Of a DNA stretch of 64,000 bases, positions 8,361-15,451 are shown in pieces. The notes below the pieces were generated by a model. It was not told where the DNA came from. It did not search any database and saw only the letters and a list, made by a program, of their open reading frames with translations. Made by a program: the position numbers and the translations under genes. Each line of letters opens with the position of its first letter. Positions within the stretch are counted from its first letter, which is position 1. The stretch is from the NCBI RefSeq assembly GCF_000764025.1, contig NZ_KN234745.1, positions 124,001-188,000 of the forward strand, given 5' to 3'. Source of the stretch: Pseudohaliea rubra DSM 19751 (GTDB lineage: Bacteria; Pseudomonadota; Gammaproteobacteria; Pseudomonadales; Halieaceae).

Positions 8361-9452
8361 GTGCGCCCGCAACGCCGCCTCCTGCTCGCTGCTGTCCTCC
8401 TGCTGGTCCTGGCGCTGGTGCTGTTGCTCGCCTTGCGCCGGCCGATCGGTGAGGCGCTCTTTGAACGCGCCGCGTCAGCGCGGATCGCCGCTGCGGCCGC
8501 GAGCACCGCGCCGGTCGACGGCTTACAGGTTTATCTGTGCGGCAGCGGCTCACCGATGCCCGACGCGGCGCGCGCCGGTCCCTGTGTGGGCATCCTCGCC
8601 GGCCCACATCGGCTGGTTATTGACGCTGGCGCCGGCGGGCCGCGCAAGCTGGCGGCCATGGGCTTTCCCGCCGGGGGACTCGACCAGGTCTTTCTTACGC
8701 ACCTGCATTCGGACCACATCGACAGCCTCGGCGAGCTGGTGCTGGTGGACTGGGTCGGCGGAGAGGGAAGGGCGGCGCCGCTGCCGGTTGCCGGCCCTCC
8801 GGGGGTTGAGGCCGTCGTTGATGGTTTCAACCTGGCGTACCGCGCAGACCGTGACTACCGTCTCGCTCATCACGGCGAGGCCATAGCCAATCCGGAGGGC
8901 TACGGCGCGGAGGCCCGGGTGCTTACACCGCCGGGGTCGCGCGCGGGCGCTGTGCCCGTTTACCAGCGCGGGGAGCTCACGGTCAGTGTTTTCCTGGTAG
9001 ACCACGCTCCAGTGGCACCGGCCTTCGGCTACCGGGTGACGTACCGGGACCGTATTGCGGTGATCAGCGGCGATACGGTCTACAGCGATAATCTCGTGCG
9101 CGCTGCCCGTGGCGCGGACCTGCTCCTCCACGAGGCCCTCGCGCCGGCGATGGTGAAAACGCTGCGCGACGCACTATCCCGGGAGGGCATCGGCAACACC
9201 GCGCGCATCATGCACGACATCCTCGACTACCACGCCTCACCGTCGGACGCCGCCCGCGCCGCGGCGGCTGCGGGGGTAGACGCGCTCGTGCTCTACCACC
9301 TGGTACCGCCGCTGCCCGGGGGCTATCTTTCCCACGCCTTCCTCGGCGATGCGCGGGCCCACTTCGATGGGCCGCTACGGGTAGCTGTTGATGGCCTGCG
9401 CGTGACGCTGCCCGCAAGCAGCGATGCTATCGTATTCGAGGAGTTACTTTGA
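8361..9452 (+). CDS. MBL-fold metallo-hydrolase, membrane-anchored
   Basis: A 363-residue protein starting at GTG, 3 bases after the sulfatase stop. A strong N-terminal hydrophobic segment (LLLAAVLLLVLALVLLLAL) anchors or exports it. The metallo-beta-lactamase zinc motif is FLTHLHSDHIDSLGE, with later ligands in VISGDTVYSD and the C-terminal LYHLVPP. The layout (HxHxDH plus the long insert before GDT) resembles RNase Z-like and AtsA-type MBL arylsulfatases. Export and pairing with a sulfatase favour a periplasmic ester or sulfate-ester hydrolase over tRNA processing; this is inference. The stop overlaps the convergent second sulfatase gene by 9 bases. Confidence 0.85.
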   Translation: MRPQRRLLLAAVLLLVLALVLLLALRRPIGEALFERAASARIAAAAASTAPVDGLQVYLCGSGSPMPDAARAGPCVGILAGPHRLVIDAGAGGPRKLAAMGFPAGGLDQVFLTHLHSDHIDSLGELVLVDWVGGEGRAAPLPVAGPPGVEAVVDGFNLAYRADRDYRLAHHGEAIANPEGYGAEARVLTPPGSRAGAVPVYQRGELTVSVFLVDHAPVAPAFGYRVTYRDRIAVISGDTVYSDNLVRAARGADLLLHEALAPAMVKTLRDALSREGIGNTARIMHDILDYHASPSDAARAAAAAGVDALVLYHLVPPLPGGYLSHAFLGDARAHFDGPLRVAVDGLRVTLPASSDAIVFEELL

Positions 9453-11243
9453 GCGGCGCTGGCGGCCCAGGAGCACAGCGGCTGCGATAAGCAGTAGCGC
9501 CGCGACCGCGCCCAACCGGGGGGCGTAGGCGGCGAGCATGCGTTCCGTCGCGTTGCGGTCGAGCTGCATCGGCGAGGAATAGCCCGCGGGCATGGGCTGT
9601 ACCCCGACGTGACCCGCGTAGCGGGCATAGGCCGCGGCGAGTTCGTCACGCAGCGCCGGGCGGGCCCCGGCGAGGTCGCGCGTTTCCCCCGGGTCCTTCG
9701 CCAGGTCATAGAGCTGCCAGTGTCCGTCGCCCCAGGGCGGCAGGTTGCGAACCAGCTTCCAGCGTCCGCGATAAAGCGCGGCGTTCCCCGCCACTTCGAG
9801 CCCAACGGCCTCGTCGAGACCGTACACGCGGTCTGCTTCACCGCGGAGAACCGGCAGCAGGCTGCGTCCGTCCATAGCCGACAGGGCCTCATCGAGCCCC
9901 GCAAGCTCAAGCAGGGTCGGCGCGATGTCCGTCGCCAGCGTGAAGGCTTCTGTGACTTTCGGCGCGGTCTCGCTGGCGCCGGCAATCACGAGGGGCACGC
10001 GCACGCCACCCTCCGCGGTGGTGAATTTGTAGCGATCCAGGGGCGAGGCCGCTGCGGCGGCCCAGCCGGGCCCGATAAACGCATAGCTGTCCGGCCCGCC
10101 GATCTTCGCCGCGTCGAGGCGATACCCCCGGGAGGCCAGCCAAAGGCGCATGCGCCAGTCGTCGTCGGCCCGGGTCGGCTCCGGGCCGTTGTCCGAAACA
10201 ATCACAAACACGGTGTTTTCCGCGAGGTCGCGCTGGCGCAGGGCGTCGATGAAGCGGCCCAGCTCATGGTCCATGGCCGTCATCATCCCGGCGTTTGCTG
10301 CCATGCGCGCAGCCCACAGCTGCTGCTCCTCGTCCGTAAGGCCGTCCCAGGCGGGCACGGCCGGGGGGAGGGGCGCCGTGGGCGCATCGCGGGGGATAAG
10401 GCCTGCGGCCCGGGCGCGCTCGGCCCGCTCGGCCCGCAGTACCTCCCAGCCCCGCCGATAGCGTTCGCGATAGGGATCGATGAAGGCAGCCGGCGCCTGC
10501 ACCGGGATATGGATAGCCTGGAAGGCCAGGTAAGCGAAGAAGGGCTGCTCCGCCGGCGTAGCATCGAGGTAATCGACCATCTGGTTGACGATGAAACGCG
10601 AGGAGTAGAAGTCTGGCGGCAGCGTCGCCGGCTCGCCGTCCTCAAACCAGGGCGCGCTGTCGTAGTAGGGCATGTAAGGCGCCTGCGTCCAGTTGTCCGC
10701 GCCGGAGGCGTCGAGGGCAAAGGACCGGTCGAAGCCATGGGCGTCGGGCAGGTCGCCGTCGCCGTGGCCCAGATGCCACTTGCCGGTCATCAACGTACGG
10801 TAGCCGGCGCCGCGCAGCTGCGTGGCCACGGTCTGCACCCCGTCGGCCAGGCGCATGCCGTAGCCCGGGGCGTCAGCCTGCTCCGGCGGTAGAATCTCGG
10901 GGATGGATGCTATCCCGGTGCGGTGACTGTCGAGGCCGGTCAGGAGCATGGCCCGGGAAGGCGCACAGAGGGGCGAGGTCCGGTATTGGGTGAAGCGCGT
11001 GCCGCGGCGCGCCAGGGCGTCGATGGTCGGGGTGGCGATCTCGCCGCCGTAGGCCCCGACGTCCAGGAGGCCGGCGTCGTCGATCACGACCAGGACCAGA
11101 TTGGGGGGCTGCGCCACCGCCGGCATTAGCGGGAGAAGCAGCAGGGCCAGGAGGGCGCCCCGGGCGCGCAGGCAGCGCGCCCGCAGGGCACTCGCGGGAA
11201 AACAGCGCGGCCGCCGGGGGCGGGCCGCGCTGCAGCATGACAT
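9444..11243 (-). CDS. Formylglycine-dependent sulfatase with C-terminal membrane anchor
   Basis: A 599-residue sulfatase from the start MSCCSAARP; the frame is open 89 codons further upstream but that stretch is antisense to the SDR gene. The signal peptide core is ALLALLLLPLMPAVA. Motifs: LVLVVIDDAGLLDVG (metal site), CAPSRAMLLTGLDSHRTG (Cys93 is the formylglycine precursor), MTGKWHLGHGDGDLPDAHGFD, and VIVSDNGPEP. The C-terminus has a hydrophobic helix (LGAVAALLLIAAAVLLG) followed by RQRRSK, a typical stop-transfer anchor, so the enzyme is probably tethered to the inner membrane facing the periplasm. The start lies 8 bases after the SDR stop, suggesting an operon. It differs in architecture from the other sulfatase 1 kb away. 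Confidence 0.92.
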   Translation of the reverse strand: MSCCSAARPRRPRCFPASALRARCLRARGALLALLLLPLMPAVAQPPNLVLVVIDDAGLLDVGAYGGEIATPTIDALARRGTRFTQYRTSPLCAPSRAMLLTGLDSHRTGIASIPEILPPEQADAPGYGMRLADGVQTVATQLRGAGYRTLMTGKWHLGHGDGDLPDAHGFDRSFALDASGADNWTQAPYMPYYDSAPWFEDGEPATLPPDFYSSRFIVNQMVDYLDATPAEQPFFAYLAFQAIHIPVQAPAAFIDPYRERYRRGWEVLRAERAERARAAGLIPRDAPTAPLPPAVPAWDGLTDEEQQLWAARMAANAGMMTAMDHELGRFIDALRQRDLAENTVFVIVSDNGPEPTRADDDWRMRLWLASRGYRLDAAKIGGPDSYAFIGPGWAAAAASPLDRYKFTTAEGGVRVPLVIAGASETAPKVTEAFTLATDIAPTLLELAGLDEALSAMDGRSLLPVLRGEADRVYGLDEAVGLEVAGNAALYRGRWKLVRNLPPWGDGHWQLYDLAKDPGETRDLAGARPALRDELAAAYARYAGHVGVQPMPAGYSSPMQLDRNATERMLAAYAPRLGAVAALLLIAAAVLLGRQRRSK

Positions 11244-11251
11244 GGCGACCG

Positions 11252-12016
11252 CTAGGCCGAGTAGCCGCCGTCCACGGGGACGGACTGGCCGCTGATGTAA
11301 CCGGCATTCTCGGAGGCGAGGAACGCAACGGTGTCGAACAGTTCCTCCGGGGCGCCGGGGCGTCCGAGGGCGACCTGCCTGGTCCACTGGTCCAGGATGC
11401 CGCCGGGGGGCGAGTCGATTTCCTGGGACAGGCCGATGGCAATAAGGCCGACGGCGACGCAGTTCGCGCGGATGTTGTTCGGGCCTTCTTCCCGGGCTAT
11501 GGCCGTGCACAGGTGCTGCACGCCGGCCTTGGGGATGGAGGACAGGCCGTCTGTGGCGATGTAGCGGGGGATCGCCGCCGTCGTCAACGCCGTGATGGAA
11601 CCGCCGCCGCCCTCACGCAGATGCGGCACCACGGCCTTCAGCACATGGTAGAAACCTTTAACGTCGGCATCGAGGGTGTCGTAGAACACCTGCGGCTCTG
11701 CATCCATAATCGGCAGGATGTGCAGAAAGGGGCCGGTGGCAAAGATCACCGAGTGAATGCGTCCGAACTTCCCTTTCACATCACTGGCGAAGGCCTCGAC
11801 GGCAGGCAGGTCGAGCAGATCAACGCTGCCGATATGACCCTGCTGCCCGGCGTCCTCGATAGCCTTGAGGTTCTCCTCGGCGGCGTCGCGGTTCTTGTGG
11901 TAGGTAAAGGCCACGTTGGTCCCGCTCTGGGCCAGCAGACGGACAACACCACCGCCGAGGCCGCCGGAACCGCCGAATACCAGCGCCGCGCCTTCGGGGA
12001 AACGATACACACTCAT
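11252..12016 (-). CDS. SDR-family oxidoreductase lacking the catalytic tyrosine
   Basis: A 254-residue Rossmann-fold protein. The dinucleotide-binding loop is VFGGSGGLGGGVVRLLAQSG and the family C-terminus GYISGQSVPVDGGYS is intact. The active-site lysine is recognisable as Lys163 in SSIPKAGV, but the position four residues before it is Ser159 rather than Tyr, and the usual catalytic serine is Thr146. The FabI-type Tyr-x6-Lys alternative is also absent (Asp156). It may bind NAD(P) without classical reductase chemistry, or use Tyr152. AGGAG stands 6 bases before the ATG. The gene precedes the second sulfatase, and the MDR gene lies upstream on the same strand. Confidence 0.85.
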   Translation of the reverse strand: MSVYRFPEGAALVFGGSGGLGGGVVRLLAQSGTNVAFTYHKNRDAAEENLKAIEDAGQQGHIGSVDLLDLPAVEAFASDVKGKFGRIHSVIFATGPFLHILPIMDAEPQVFYDTLDADVKGFYHVLKAVVPHLREGGGGSITALTTAAIPRYIATDGLSSIPKAGVQHLCTAIAREEGPNNIRANCVAVGLIAIGLSQEIDSPPGGILDQWTRQVALGRPGAPEELFDTVAFLASENAGYISGQSVPVDGGYSA

Positions 12017-12087
12017 GAGATACTCCTAGCTGAGTTATGGGTTATGGGGCCCCGGGAGTATAACGCCAAAGCCCCGGGGTAGGCCCA

Positions 12088-12103
12088 CCTCCGGTACCGG
12101 AGG
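12088..12103. repeat. 16-bp perfect palindrome between the MDR and SDR genes
   Basis: CCTCCGGTACCGGAGG is self-complementary over 16 bases. It lies 64 bases after the MDR stop (minus strand) and 72 bases upstream of the SDR start. A TATACT on the minus strand at about 12055-12060 could be a -10 for the SDR gene, which would put the palindrome near the -35. It could be an operator or part of a transcript-end structure. Confidence 0.5.
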
Positions 12104-12167
12104 AGGCGGGCAGGATCCAGCGCCCCGATCTGCGCGAGGAACGGCACAGCGCCGGACGCGGGCAGCC

Positions 12168-13178
12168 TCAGGTAGCGAAGTCAATGACCAGCTTGCCCTG
12201 GAAGCCTCCGGCATCGAGGTCCCGCAGCGCCGCCGGGGCGTCATGGAAGGGGTAGCGGCGGGCAATGACCGGGTGCAGGCCCTTTTCGCCGACAAAGGCC
12301 AGCAGCGCCTCGAGATTAGCCCGGTGCCCGGTACCGATACCGTGAATGTTCGCGTTGCGGATAATCAGCGGGAAAACGGTCAGGTCCAGCGCCGCGCCGG
12401 CCACGTAGCCGATGACGTTCACATGCCCCCCGTGGCGTATGGCCGCCAGCGACTGGGGCAGGGTGCCTGCACCACCAATCTCGACCACCGCATCAACACC
12501 ATGGCCGGCAATACCGTAGGCGCGCTCGCCCCAGTCGGGCGTTTCCCGGTAGTTAATGGTCTCGGTCGCACCCAGGTCCCGGGCGCGGGCGAGGCGCTCG
12601 TTGCTGGAGGACAGCACGATACTGTTCGCCCCCAGCGCATGGGCCAGCTGCAGGGCTGCGGTCGCGACGCCCCCGGTGCCCTGAATGAGGACCCAGTTGC
12701 CGGCGCCGATGGCTGACTTTTCCACCAGGGCGGTCCAGGCGGTGAGGCCGGCACAGGGGAAGCAGGCGAGTTCGGCAGCGGTGAGGCCGGCTGGCGCCTT
12801 CACCAGCGCGTGCTCCGCATAGACACCGTATTCACGCAGCACGCCTGCTGTCTCCAGGCCCCCGGACACCTTGCGTTCGTCGCCCAGGGCCTCGCCCTCG
12901 AGCCAATGGGGGAAAAATCCCGGGGCAACGAGATCGCCGACGGCTACCCGGGTAACCCCCGCGCCGACGGCGGTCACGGTGCCCGCACCGTCAGAGAGAG
13001 GCACCAGCGGAAAGTCGACATGCGGGGTGAAATGGCCGGCGATGATCTGACTGTCCCTCGGGTTAACACTCGCGGCCTCGATGCGCACCAGAACCTCGCC
13101 TGGTCCCGGAACGGGTTCGGGCAGATCGTGGAGGGTGAGTTTGTCGAGACCAAAAGCAGGAAGTTGCCAGGCGCGCAT
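12168..13178 (-). CDS. Zinc-independent MDR-family oxidoreductase (quinone reductase-like)
   Basis: A 336-residue medium-chain dehydrogenase/reductase. The GroES-like N-terminal half contains ASVNPRDSQIIAG and PLSDGAGTVTAVGAGV, and the nucleotide-binding half contains VLIQGTGGVATAALQLAHALG and LGATETINY. The catalytic-zinc cysteine and the four-cysteine structural zinc lobe of true alcohol dehydrogenases are not present, which puts it with quinone-oxidoreductase-like members that use NAD(P)H. AAAGGTAC precedes the ATG. It faces the 676-base non-coding region, so any promoter for the MDR-SDR-sulfatase run should lie just above 13180. Confidence 0.85.
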   Translation of the reverse strand: MRAWQLPAFGLDKLTLHDLPEPVPGPGEVLVRIEAASVNPRDSQIIAGHFTPHVDFPLVPLSDGAGTVTAVGAGVTRVAVGDLVAPGFFPHWLEGEALGDERKVSGGLETAGVLREYGVYAEHALVKAPAGLTAAELACFPCAGLTAWTALVEKSAIGAGNWVLIQGTGGVATAALQLAHALGANSIVLSSSNERLARARDLGATETINYRETPDWGERAYGIAGHGVDAVVEIGGAGTLPQSLAAIRHGGHVNVIGYVAGAALDLTVFPLIIRNANIHGIGTGHRANLEALLAFVGEKGLHPVIARRYPFHDAPAALRDLDAGGFQGKLVIDFAT

Positions 13179-13300
13179 GGAAGTACCTTTATCATTAGCG
13201 GGTTCGCAAAGCAGGCCGGATGGCCGGCAGGGGCAGAGAGTGCCAGAGCCCGCTGCGAGGCGCTACTGGCGCGTTACTCGCTGAAGAAGTAATCGAGGGC

Positions 13301-13309
13301 TGTGGATGA
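13301..13309 (-). promoter_or_regulatory. DnaA-box-like 9-mer (one mismatch)
   Basis: TGTGGATGA on the plus strand is TCATCCACA on the minus strand, one change from the DnaA box TTATCCACA. It lies 11 bases before the AT-rich island. Confidence 0.3.
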
Positions 13310-13334
13310 CCTGGTGGTCAAATACATAATTTAA

Positions 13335-13350
13335 CATAATATATATTATG
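13335..13350. repeat. 16-bp AT-rich perfect palindrome
   Basis: CATAATATATATTATG reads the same on both strands. ACATAAT at 13334-13340 is preceded by a direct repeat of the same heptamer at 13324-13330, ten bases (one helical turn) away. This looks like a protein-binding site or a melting element and stands out sharply in the surrounding high-GC sequence. Confidence 0.75.
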
Positions 13351-13356
13351 CGCACT

Positions 13357-13365
13357 TGTGGATAA
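13357..13365 (-). promoter_or_regulatory. Perfect DnaA-box sequence
   Basis: TGTGGATAA on the plus strand is the consensus DnaA box TTATCCACA on the minus strand. It lies 6 bases after the AT-rich palindrome. A single perfect 9-mer can occur by chance; its meaning depends on the two near matches in the same orientation at 13301 and 13558. Confidence 0.4.
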
Positions 13366-13518
13366 GCGTGGCGACTGCGATGCCAGGCTGCCGGAAAGCT
13401 ATAAATCGTCTTTTTCAGTCCGCACCGTGCCGCATGCACCCCTGCATGCCCCGTTTACCCTGCTGCGCGCTTTTCTTCCTGCCCGGGCGCATGCGGCGCG
13501 CCCGACGTCAAACGGCTG

Positions 13519-13539
13519 GCCCGTGACGGCATCACGGGC
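13519..13539. other. Perfect 8-bp hairpin in non-coding region
   Basis: GCCCGTGA and TCACGGGC pair around the loop CGGCA. A second hairpin with CCGGCC/GGCCGG arms follows at 13567-13583. Neither is followed by a T-tract, so they are more likely structured RNA or binding sites than terminators. Confidence 0.5.
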
Positions 13540-13557
13540 GCCACGTCGCTCCCGGCG

Positions 13558-13566
13558 TGTGGACAA
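13558..13566 (-). promoter_or_regulatory. DnaA-box-like 9-mer (one mismatch)
   Basis: TGTGGACAA on the plus strand is TTGTCCACA on the minus strand, a well-known one-mismatch variant of the DnaA box. It has the same orientation as the boxes at 13301 and 13357. Confidence 0.3.
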
Positions 13567-13854
13567 CCGGCCGCCTGGGCCGGCGAGCACGATCCTCCTT
13601 CAACTGTACAGGCGGCGAGCGCGAGGCGCCGGCCCGTCAATCCAGCGGCACAGCAAAAAACAGTGGGGAAACAGTCACCTGGCGGCGAAAGGGAAGAAAT
13701 CTTCTAGCTTTTTTGCAACAACTTTCACAGCCGCCTCAGGCGCTGACCGCGGCATCGCGCCGTCAATAAATGTTTTATGTTAAATGTACGGGCGGCGGCA
13801 AAGCCCCCCCCTCCTGCCGCGCCTGCTATGGCCGGTAGCTCCTTGCAACGGCGC

Positions 13855-15204
13855 TCACCAGGCGAGCTTTCGATAGAGACTGCGCACGCTGATGCCTGCC
13901 GCCTGCGCTGCCTGCGTTTTACTGCCGCCGAAGTGGTCGAGAAGCCAAAGCAGGTAGCGCTGCTCTGCGCCCCGCAGGCTCAGATCTTCCGGGATAGCAT
14001 CGACGGCTGACGCCGCCTCCGCGGGGCGCCCGGCCCGATCGAACTGCGGACGCGAGGGCGTGAGAGCGCGCTCGATAACGTCCCGGTCAAGCACGTTGGT
14101 ATTGGCCAGCAGCATGGCCCGGGCAAGGATGTTGCGCAGTTCGCGGACATTTCCCGGAAAGCGGTATTCCCGGAGCCGGTCCGCAGCGGATTGGGTCAGA
14201 TGATGGTGTCTCCCCTCCCCCAGTTCCTCCAGAACGCGCCGGGCAATACCCTGCAGATCCTCGGGACGCTCCCGGAGCGGCGGCACGCGAATGGGGAAGA
14301 CATTGATGCGGTAGTAAAGGTCCTCCCGGAACAGGCCCTGCTCTACCAGCTGCCCGAGATTTTTATGGGTGGCGCAGACGAGGCGGAAGTCCGAGTGACG
14401 CACCTCGGTACTCCCCACCTGGCGATAAGTGCCTGTCTCGATCAATCGCAGGAGCTTGACCTGCAGCGATAGCGGCACGTCGCCGATTTCGTCAAGGAAC
14501 AGGGTGCCGCCGTTTGCCGCCTCCACCAGGCCGGGCTTGTGGAAGTTGGCGCCGGTGAAGGCCCCGCGGACGTGACCGAAAAGCTCGCTTTCGAACAGCG
14601 TCTCGGTCAGGCCGGCGCACTCCAGGGTGACCATGTGACGCTTTGCGCGGCGACTGTGCCGGTGAATGCCGTGGGCCGCCAGCTCCTTACCGGCGCCGGA
14701 TTCACCGGACAGGAGGACCGCAACATCGGAGGGCGCGACACGGGCTATGAGCCCCATCATCTCATTGAAGGCGGGTGAGCTTCCGGTCATGGCCAGCTCG
14801 GGCTCCCTTGCGCTTCCCGTGCGCAGAGGCCTGAGCAGCTCGATGAAGAACTCAAGCTCACCGGCCTCGTCAAAGACCGGGAGCATCTCGACGTCGACGT
14901 GCTCCTCACCCCGTGGCGTCTGATGGATATGCAGTACGCGCTCGCGGTTGCCCGAGGCCGTGGCGGCCCGCAGCGGACAGGTTTCACCAGCCTCGTCGCA
15001 GGGACGATCGTAGCCGTGGGAGACCGCGTAGCACCGGGGGTGCTCGTCGCTCTGGTCAAGTTCCCCAAACTTGTCCCGATAAAGATCGTTTGTGGCGAGG
15101 ATCTCGTAGTCCCGGCTGACAAGGATTGCCGGACTATCATAGCTGTCGAGCATCCGCGCGACGGTGGGATGAGTATCGCGGGCAATAAGGTTCATGGCTG
15201 CCAT
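13855..15204 (-). CDS. fisR: Sigma54-dependent sulfane-sulfur-responsive activator FisR
   Basis: A 449-residue enhancer-binding protein. The N-terminal sensor domain (about residues 15-120, PAS-like) carries cysteines 58, 69 and 76 in [15 protein letters not shown] and GETCPLRA. The 11/7 spacing equals that of the three redox cysteines described for FisR of Cupriavidus, which activates sulfide-oxidation genes when sulfane sulfur rises. The AAA+ domain has Walker A GESGAGKE, the sigma54-contact loop GAFTGA and Walker [12 protein letters not shown]. The C-terminus is a Fis-type helix-turn-helix ([22 protein letters not shown]). An in-frame ATG at 15195 is an alternative start. The gene is divergent from the sulfide operon, and the dyad operator sits 17 bases upstream of its start, so autoregulation is likely. 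Confidence 0.93.
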   Translation of the reverse strand: MAAMNLIARDTHPTVARMLDSYDSPAILVSRDYEILATNDLYRDKFGELDQSDEHPRCYAVSHGYDRPCDEAGETCPLRAATASGNRERVLHIHQTPRGEEHVDVEMLPVFDEAGELEFFIELLRPLRTGSAREPELAMTGSSPAFNEMMGLIARVAPSDVAVLLSGESGAGKELAAHGIHRHSRRAKRHMVTLECAGLTETLFESELFGHVRGAFTGANFHKPGLVEAANGGTLFLDEIGDVPLSLQVKLLRLIETGTYRQVGSTEVRHSDFRLVCATHKNLGQLVEQGLFREDLYYRINVFPIRVPPLRERPEDLQGIARRVLEELGEGRHHHLTQSAADRLREYRFPGNVRELRNILARAMLLANTNVLDRDVIERALTPSRPQFDRAGRPAEAASAVDAIPEDLSLRGAEQRYLLWLLDHFGGSKTQAAQAAGISVRSLYRKLAW

Positions 15205-15220
15205 TTTTGTCAGAGCTTCC

Positions 15221-15243
15221 TGCCAATAGTGTCATAATTGGCA
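15221..15243. promoter_or_regulatory. Dyad operator, candidate FisR upstream activating site
   Basis: TGCCAAT and ATTGGCA form perfect 7-bp inverted arms around a 9-base spacer. The dyad lies 17 bases above the fisR start and 113 bases above the -24 element of the divergent sigma54 promoter, the normal range for enhancer-binding-protein sites. Assignment to FisR is inferred from position. Confidence 0.65.
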
Positions 15244-15355
15244 CGGTGCGGCGAGGGCTGGCGATCTCTCAGCCCCCCGGGTTTACGCCGCTTTATCTGT
15301 AAAGTTTCGTTAATTCAGGCTCTTGGCAGGCACCGAGGCAGAACCGGCGGACAAC

Positions 15356-15371
15356 TGGCACGCCTTGTGCT
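15356..15371 (+). promoter_or_regulatory. Sigma54 (-24/-12) promoter of the sulfide-oxidation operon
   Basis: TGGCACGCCTTGTGCT matches the RpoN consensus TGGCACG-N4-TTGCW except for one base in the -12 half (GTGC for TTGC). The invariant GG and GC are separated by exactly 10 bases. Transcription should start near 15382, leaving a leader of about 70 bases before the dioxygenase ATG. The neighbouring sigma54 activator gene supports the call. Confidence 0.85.
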
Positions 15372-15451
15372 CTAACTCACACAACACCGCATCGGCCGTC
15401 GGTCTGCGGACAACGCCTTATTCGACAGCGATAACGCCCGGAGAGATCACC

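Larger units (their letters stand above)
13179..13854. other. 676-base non-coding region with AT-rich islands, DnaA-like 9-mers and hairpins
   Basis: No credible gene lies between the MDR start and the fisR stop. The region holds an AT-rich island at 13320-13349 (28 of 30 bases A or T), a second AT-rich patch at about 13765-13787 with two AAATGT copies 14 bases apart, three DnaA-box-like 9-mers in one orientation, three GCATGC hexamers between 13432 and 13494, and hairpins at 13519-13539 and 13567-13583. Short open frames here lack start context and family resemblance. The region's function is not evident; candidate roles are regulation of the MDR gene, a structured RNA, or protein binding to DNA. 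Confidence 0.7.

Noticed and set aside
11252-12016. Enoyl-ACP reductase FabI
   Set aside because: Size and the Lys at 163 fit, but the FabI Tyr-x6-Lys tyrosine is absent and the C-terminus is that of classical SDRs.
13301-13566. Chromosomal replication origin
   Set aside because: Only one perfect DnaA box, no dnaA/dnaN/gyrB/mnmG nearby and no switch in gene orientation. Kept as a finding of lower claim.
13358-13783. Open frames of 60-140 codons in the large gap
   Set aside because: Arg/Pro/Ser-rich translations, no ribosome site, no family resemblance, and they cross the hairpins and DnaA-like boxes.
15238-15254. Second sigma54 promoter at TTGGCACGGTGCGGCG
   Set aside because: The -24-like half is good, but the base pair 10 bases after GG is CG, not GC. 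The TGGCA is part of the dyad operator.
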